Of a stretch of 38,388 nt of DNA, positions 35,783-38,388 are shown one piece after another. How positions within the stretch are numbered: position 1 is the stretch's first letter; each line of letters starts with the position of its first letter. Where the stretch lies: IMG/VR virus record IMGVR_UViG_3300009085_000016, positions 1 to 38,388 of that record; one strand, written 5' to 3'. The notes beneath the pieces were generated by a model, which searched no databases, had not been told where the DNA came from, and worked only from the letters and a program-made list of their open reading frames with translations. The stretch comes from a virus. Both the position numbers and the translations under genes were made by a program.

Positions 35783-36118
35783 ATGAACGCAAAAGAAAAG
35801 GCAGAGCAATATGCTCATGAATTATACGGAGATTCTGATATATATAAGGATGAAATAGAATGTTCAGCAAAAGACTACATCGCAGGCCACAATGAAGCAA
35901 AGCGGTGGATTCCTATTAGTGAACATACACCTCCAGAATATGAGCCTATTTTATTATTTAATAATAAATGGGTGCAGCCTTTTAATGAAAAAGGAGTAAG
36001 AATAGGATTTTACATAGATGGTGTTTATAATTCATCAAAAAGATTTTTTGATATTTACGAACACAGAAAAAGCACTAATTCAATTGAAGATACACCAACC
36101 CACTGGAGGGAAATATGA
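35783..36118 (+). CDS. DUF551-like protein
   Basis: 111 residues. After a helical N-terminal part (KEKAEQYAHELYGDSDIY) comes the DUF551-like core: RWIPISEHTPPEYEPILLFN, Gly-Phe-Tyr-Ile-Asp-Gly, and the end DTPTHWREI with the conserved Pro-Thr-His-Trp. These small domains are frequent in phages and have no assigned function. Its stop overlaps the next start as ATGA. Confidence 0.68.
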   Translation: MNAKEKAEQYAHELYGDSDIYKDEIECSAKDYIAGHNEAKRWIPISEHTPPEYEPILLFNNKWVQPFNEKGVRIGFYIDGVYNSSKRFFDIYEHRKSTNSIEDTPTHWREI

Positions 36119-36414
36119 AAAACAGTAAAGATTATAAATTTGCGAAATACAAAGCAATGCAGCATCAAGGTGCAAACGAATCTACAGACAAAGCTTTCGA
36201 GGCAGGCTACGACTTCGCCATGAGCCAACCAAAGCACATATTTGACGGAGTAGCGCAAGTAGGTGAGGTCAGACGGTTTGAAGGTGGATTGGTTTCTGCT
36301 GTTGAAAATAATAAGCAATGTACTGGCTGTATATTAGATAGTACTGAATATAGTCTTGATTGCCTCTATCTAACAGGATGCGATACTCATAATGTTAAAT
36401 ACGTAAAGAAATGA
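36115..36414 (+). CDS. Hypothetical protein with C-terminal Cys cluster
   Basis: 99 residues. A helical N-terminal part (YKFAKYKAMQHQGANESTDK, FEAGYDFAMSQPK) is followed by a compact C-terminal region with CTGC...CLYLTGC, which could form a small zinc site. The N-terminal half resembles the helical segment found at the start of several phage DUF551-type proteins. A GGAGGG lies five bases before the ATG but is also part of the upstream coding sequence (Trp-Arg-Glu). Coupled on both sides by ATGA. Confidence 0.58.
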   Translation: MKNSKDYKFAKYKAMQHQGANESTDKAFEAGYDFAMSQPKHIFDGVAQVGEVRRFEGGLVSAVENNKQCTGCILDSTEYSLDCLYLTGCDTHNVKYVKK

Positions 36415-37193
36415 ATAGACAGCACATACCGCTCACAGAAGCGCAGATAATAGCCGCCGAAAAAGGCGAGCTACAGTTAGAAACACGGTGCGAAATAAAG
36501 GTTGTCCAGTTAGTTTGGTTAAAGCCTCCGTTTGAACAAGACCGCTGTGATGTTTTATTGGCAGTTCTTGACGATGGAGTTAATAAGACTTACTGTATAG
36601 GTGGCTGTTTTTGGTCAGGAGGACGAATTAGCGAATACGACCTTTTCGTCTCTGAGCCAAAACAGGAGGCATTCGACATAGAAACATACACCCCAAAAGG
36701 CGACATTGAAGGCTTTCCAATCGAGGTCGTAAAATGGATGCTAAGAGAGCAATTTGCTCAAGGCAATAAAGAAGATGTTACGGTATTTGAAAACGACAGA
36801 ACGGCAAAAAAAGATGAAAAAGGGTTCGATTGGGATAAAGCCAAAGAGTTTGATAAAAGAACGTGCTATCGCATAATAGATGATAGAATATTTAACGTAT
36901 TTTTTGAAAAATGTGCAGATGCTGATTCGAGTGACATCGTAACCGGTGCAAAAGCCGAACCGAAACCGATTTACGAAGTTGGAGAGATAATTGAAACTAA
37001 TTGCTTCGATGGTATATTTCAAGACATTGAATATATTGGAAGAAAATTTGATTTGGTCGCAATGTACAGGAATGGATTAATTACTTCTTGCAATATTAGA
37101 TATACACGCAAAAAGAGAGGCAAACTTACCGTTACTATTGATGGTAGTGTAATGTTGGTTTCGGATGCAATAAATTTTCTCTCTAATTTATAA
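36411..37193 (+). CDS. Multi-segment hypothetical protein
   Basis: 260 residues with at least three parts. The first ~85 form a beta-rich unit (CEIKVVQLVWLKPPFEQDRC, CIGGCFWSGGRISEYDLF). Residues about 90-150 contain GFPIEVVKWMLREQFAQGNK, EDVTVFEN and GFDWDKAKE, a helix-strand module that recurs in small Bacteroidota phage proteins. The last ~70 form another beta unit (YEVGEIIETNCFDGIFQDIE). No catalytic motif recognised. It ends on the edge of the bidirectional terminator, facing the tail-tube operon. Confidence 0.55.
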   Translation: MNRQHIPLTEAQIIAAEKGELQLETRCEIKVVQLVWLKPPFEQDRCDVLLAVLDDGVNKTYCIGGCFWSGGRISEYDLFVSEPKQEAFDIETYTPKGDIEGFPIEVVKWMLREQFAQGNKEDVTVFENDRTAKKDEKGFDWDKAKEFDKRTCYRIIDDRIFNVFFEKCADADSSDIVTGAKAEPKPIYEVGEIIETNCFDGIFQDIEYIGRKFDLVAMYRNGLITSCNIRYTRKKRGKLTVTIDGSVMLVSDAINFLSNL

Positions 37194-37227
37194 AAAAAGG
37201 CGGGGAATGATTCCCCGCCTTTTTTTT
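37191..37227. terminator. Bidirectional terminator between convergent operons
   Basis: Stem GGCGGGGAAT / ATTCCCCGCC flanked by a run of seven A on the left and eight T on the right. It terminates both the plus-strand operon ending at 37193 and the long minus-strand structural operon ending at 37226. Confidence 0.9.
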
Positions 37228-37357
37228 ATTCCTTAATTTTCCCGCCATTTGCCAGAAAAACCGCTTTAGCATCCAAATTTTTGAGCAAAGGGGCGCACCG
37301 CTCGGTGAACTCCTTTAAGGTCAATTTCTCGACCTCTTTTTTATTAAACTGTAGCAT
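37226..37357 (-). CDS. 43-residue protein after the tail tube gene
   Basis: MLQFNKKEVEKLTLKEFTER and 23 more residues, ending GGKIKE. The ATG overlaps the stop of the tail-tube-like gene (TAATG), and the frame fills the space up to the terminator, so translation is likely. Basic and helical, with a small hydrophobic middle. In many siphoviruses the gene after the tube protein is a tail assembly chaperone, but this is far shorter than usual. It is the last gene of the minus-strand structural operon. Confidence 0.65.
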   Translation of the reverse strand: MLQFNKKEVEKLTLKEFTERCAPLLKNLDAKAVFLANGGKIKE

Positions 37358-38262
37358 TATAGAGTAAATGTGTGGTTTAACTCCAGGCCGTCCTTTGTGT
37401 CAGTCAGGCGCAACGTATTGCCCAACGTTTGGGCCGCGAAAACGAAAGTGTATAGGCCATCAACCTCTCCCGCCCCTGTTAGAACAACTGGCATACCTGT
37501 AGTCATGTTTTGCAGTGCGAAGTCTGCCAAAACAAGGCCTTTTACCAATGAAGGATTGTTAGCCGTACCATATTGATTTGTCAAGAGAGCTTTGAAGCTA
37601 GTAGCGATCTTATCGGAAATTTCGGCTTGTACGTCGATTAACCCACCTTTTGCGGCCAGAGTTGCGATGTTGGCTGTTGCTTGATACACGTCAATGTTTT
37701 CGTCTTTCTCAAGCATCGAATAATTAAACGATATTGTCACCTTTTGCACCGCGCCTACCGTCGGCTTGGTTAGTCCGACGTAAAAAGTACCTTCCTCAAT
37801 TATGTGAGGGTAGAACATTTCGATTAACCCAGTCTCATCGTATGAAACAGAACCAGTGAGGCGGTTTGAATCGTCAACGTTGAATATTGCTAATTGGCCG
37901 CACTGGCCTGACTTCAATTTTGCCATATATACCGCCGATGCCTGCGGACACATTGCGGTAAATCGTCTCGGTGATTCACCTGTGATGTAAGCGATACCGT
38001 CAATGTCCTCGGTGGTCGGTTCTGGTCGTTCGTCGGTTACTCCAGATAGCTTTAGAGTCGGATACCAGCGTTTAGTCGGGTCAGCTTCGTTGATTTTTGC
38101 CGTGATATAGGCATTATCAACAACATCACCTACTTCGATGCCATTTCTGACACCGTCCGAGTTGATAAGATTCATCAGGAAGGCATACTTCGTGATGTCC
38201 AAAAGAGCAACACAGCCCGGACGTCCGGTGTTGCCTAATGTAATGGGGCATGTACAATTCAT
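37357..38262 (-). CDS. Major tail tube-like protein
   Basis: 301 residues, beta-rich. The N-terminal MNCTCPITLGNTGRPGC has three Cys in a short segment, followed by a region predicted as strands with AYITAKINEADPTKRWYPTL. The middle (KVTISFNYSMLEKDENIDVY) and a C-terminal ~90-residue Ig-like unit (about 210-301, LVLADFALQNMTTGMPVVLT) are typical of tail tube or tube-decoration proteins of Bacteroidota siphoviruses. Across the circle junction it follows the neck gene with only five bases outside the repeat. The tape measure is on the other strand, an odd arrangement. Confidence 0.68.
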   Translation of the reverse strand: MNCTCPITLGNTGRPGCVALLDITKYAFLMNLINSDGVRNGIEVGDVVDNAYITAKINEADPTKRWYPTLKLSGVTDERPEPTTEDIDGIAYITGESPRRFTAMCPQASAVYMAKLKSGQCGQLAIFNVDDSNRLTGSVSYDETGLIEMFYPHIIEEGTFYVGLTKPTVGAVQKVTISFNYSMLEKDENIDVYQATANIATLAAKGGLIDVQAEISDKIATSFKALLTNQYGTANNPSLVKGLVLADFALQNMTTGMPVVLTGAGEVDGLYTFVFAAQTLGNTLRLTDTKDGLELNHTFTL

Positions 38263-38265
38263 TGT

Positions 38266-38388
38266 ATTTTTTTTTTTTAGTTAACTACAAAAAGATTTTT
38301 TCACTTGCAAAGTAAATCTTTGCTCTATTCCCGCGAAATTAGCATCAAATACTTTTGAAACGTGGCCTTTTTCGCTCAGAAACTTACC
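38266..38388. repeat. Terminal direct repeat (right copy)
   Basis: Exact second copy of bases 1-123. The gene fragment inside it is the 3' end of the neck gene that is complete at the left end, so it should not be annotated again. Confidence 0.9.

Noticed and set aside
36105-36115. GGAGGG as a Shine-Dalgarno site
   Set aside because: It is also the Trp-Arg-Glu coding sequence of the upstream gene, and other starts in this genome lack such sites.

Overview
The window is one complete, circularly closed genome of a tailed phage. Its last 123 bases (38266-38388) repeat its first 123 exactly, so the unit length is about 38,265 bp. A siphovirus is suggested by an HK97-type head set, a 1,074-residue tape measure protein and a tube-like tail protein, with no sheath or baseplate-wedge genes recognised. 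The host is most likely a member of the Bacteroidota, probably Bacteroidales. Promoters match the Bacteroides pattern TTG-N19-TAnnTTTG, starts lack consistent Shine-Dalgarno sequences, and several proteins resemble families common in Bacteroides phages and prophages (DUF4494, DUF5675, DUF1367-like, BspA-like tail protein). No integrase was found, so lifestyle cannot be settled.

The largest block runs on the minus strand from about 15.8 kb down to 1, then across the circle junction to 37.2 kb. In order of transcription it holds a DNMT3-like cytosine methyltransferase, SSB, a KilA-N protein, a replication initiator with nine helically phased iterons inside its gene, a DnaC-like ATPase, a NinG-like protein, DUF1367, a MazG-like protein, DUF4494, tRNA-Ser(GCU) in a structured non-coding stretch, both terminase subunits, portal, a 22-codon microgene, prohead protease, major capsid protein, connector and neck genes, a tube-like tail protein and a 43-residue protein ending in a bidirectional terminator. 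Genes overlap by ATGA or TAATG at most junctions.

A short plus-strand operon (15.9-18.1 kb) leaves the same divergent control region and carries a possible HTH regulator, an ERF single-strand annealing protein, a PD-(D/E)XK exonuclease and two small proteins. A minus-strand block (27.4-18.1 kb) carries tail-tip, fibre and receptor-binding candidates, then a DUF5675 protein and a permuted papain-like hydrolase. Two plus-strand operons carry a tail completion protein, tape measure protein and tail hub (27.5-31.6 and 33.3-35.4 kb), followed by small DUF551-type and unknown genes (35.4-37.2 kb). Between them lies a minus-strand accessory islet (31.7-32.9 kb) with an AbiEii-like nucleotidyltransferase and an unknown partner.

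The most unusual feature is the regulatory layer. An 18-bp box, close to TATATACAAYACGTGCGA, occurs eight times, always between genes. In four copies it overlaps the -33 element of a promoter, and three of those four carry a duplicated promoter plus hairpin leader. In four others it is part of a ~95-bp dispersed repeat at module borders. Two plus-strand tail operons and the portal gene have a -7 element placed so that the transcript should begin at or one base before the ATG, which predicts leaderless mRNAs. A 288-bp duplication carries a broken 5' copy of the papain-like gene next to the nucleotidyltransferase islet. Functions are assigned by motif recognition alone; no database search was run.
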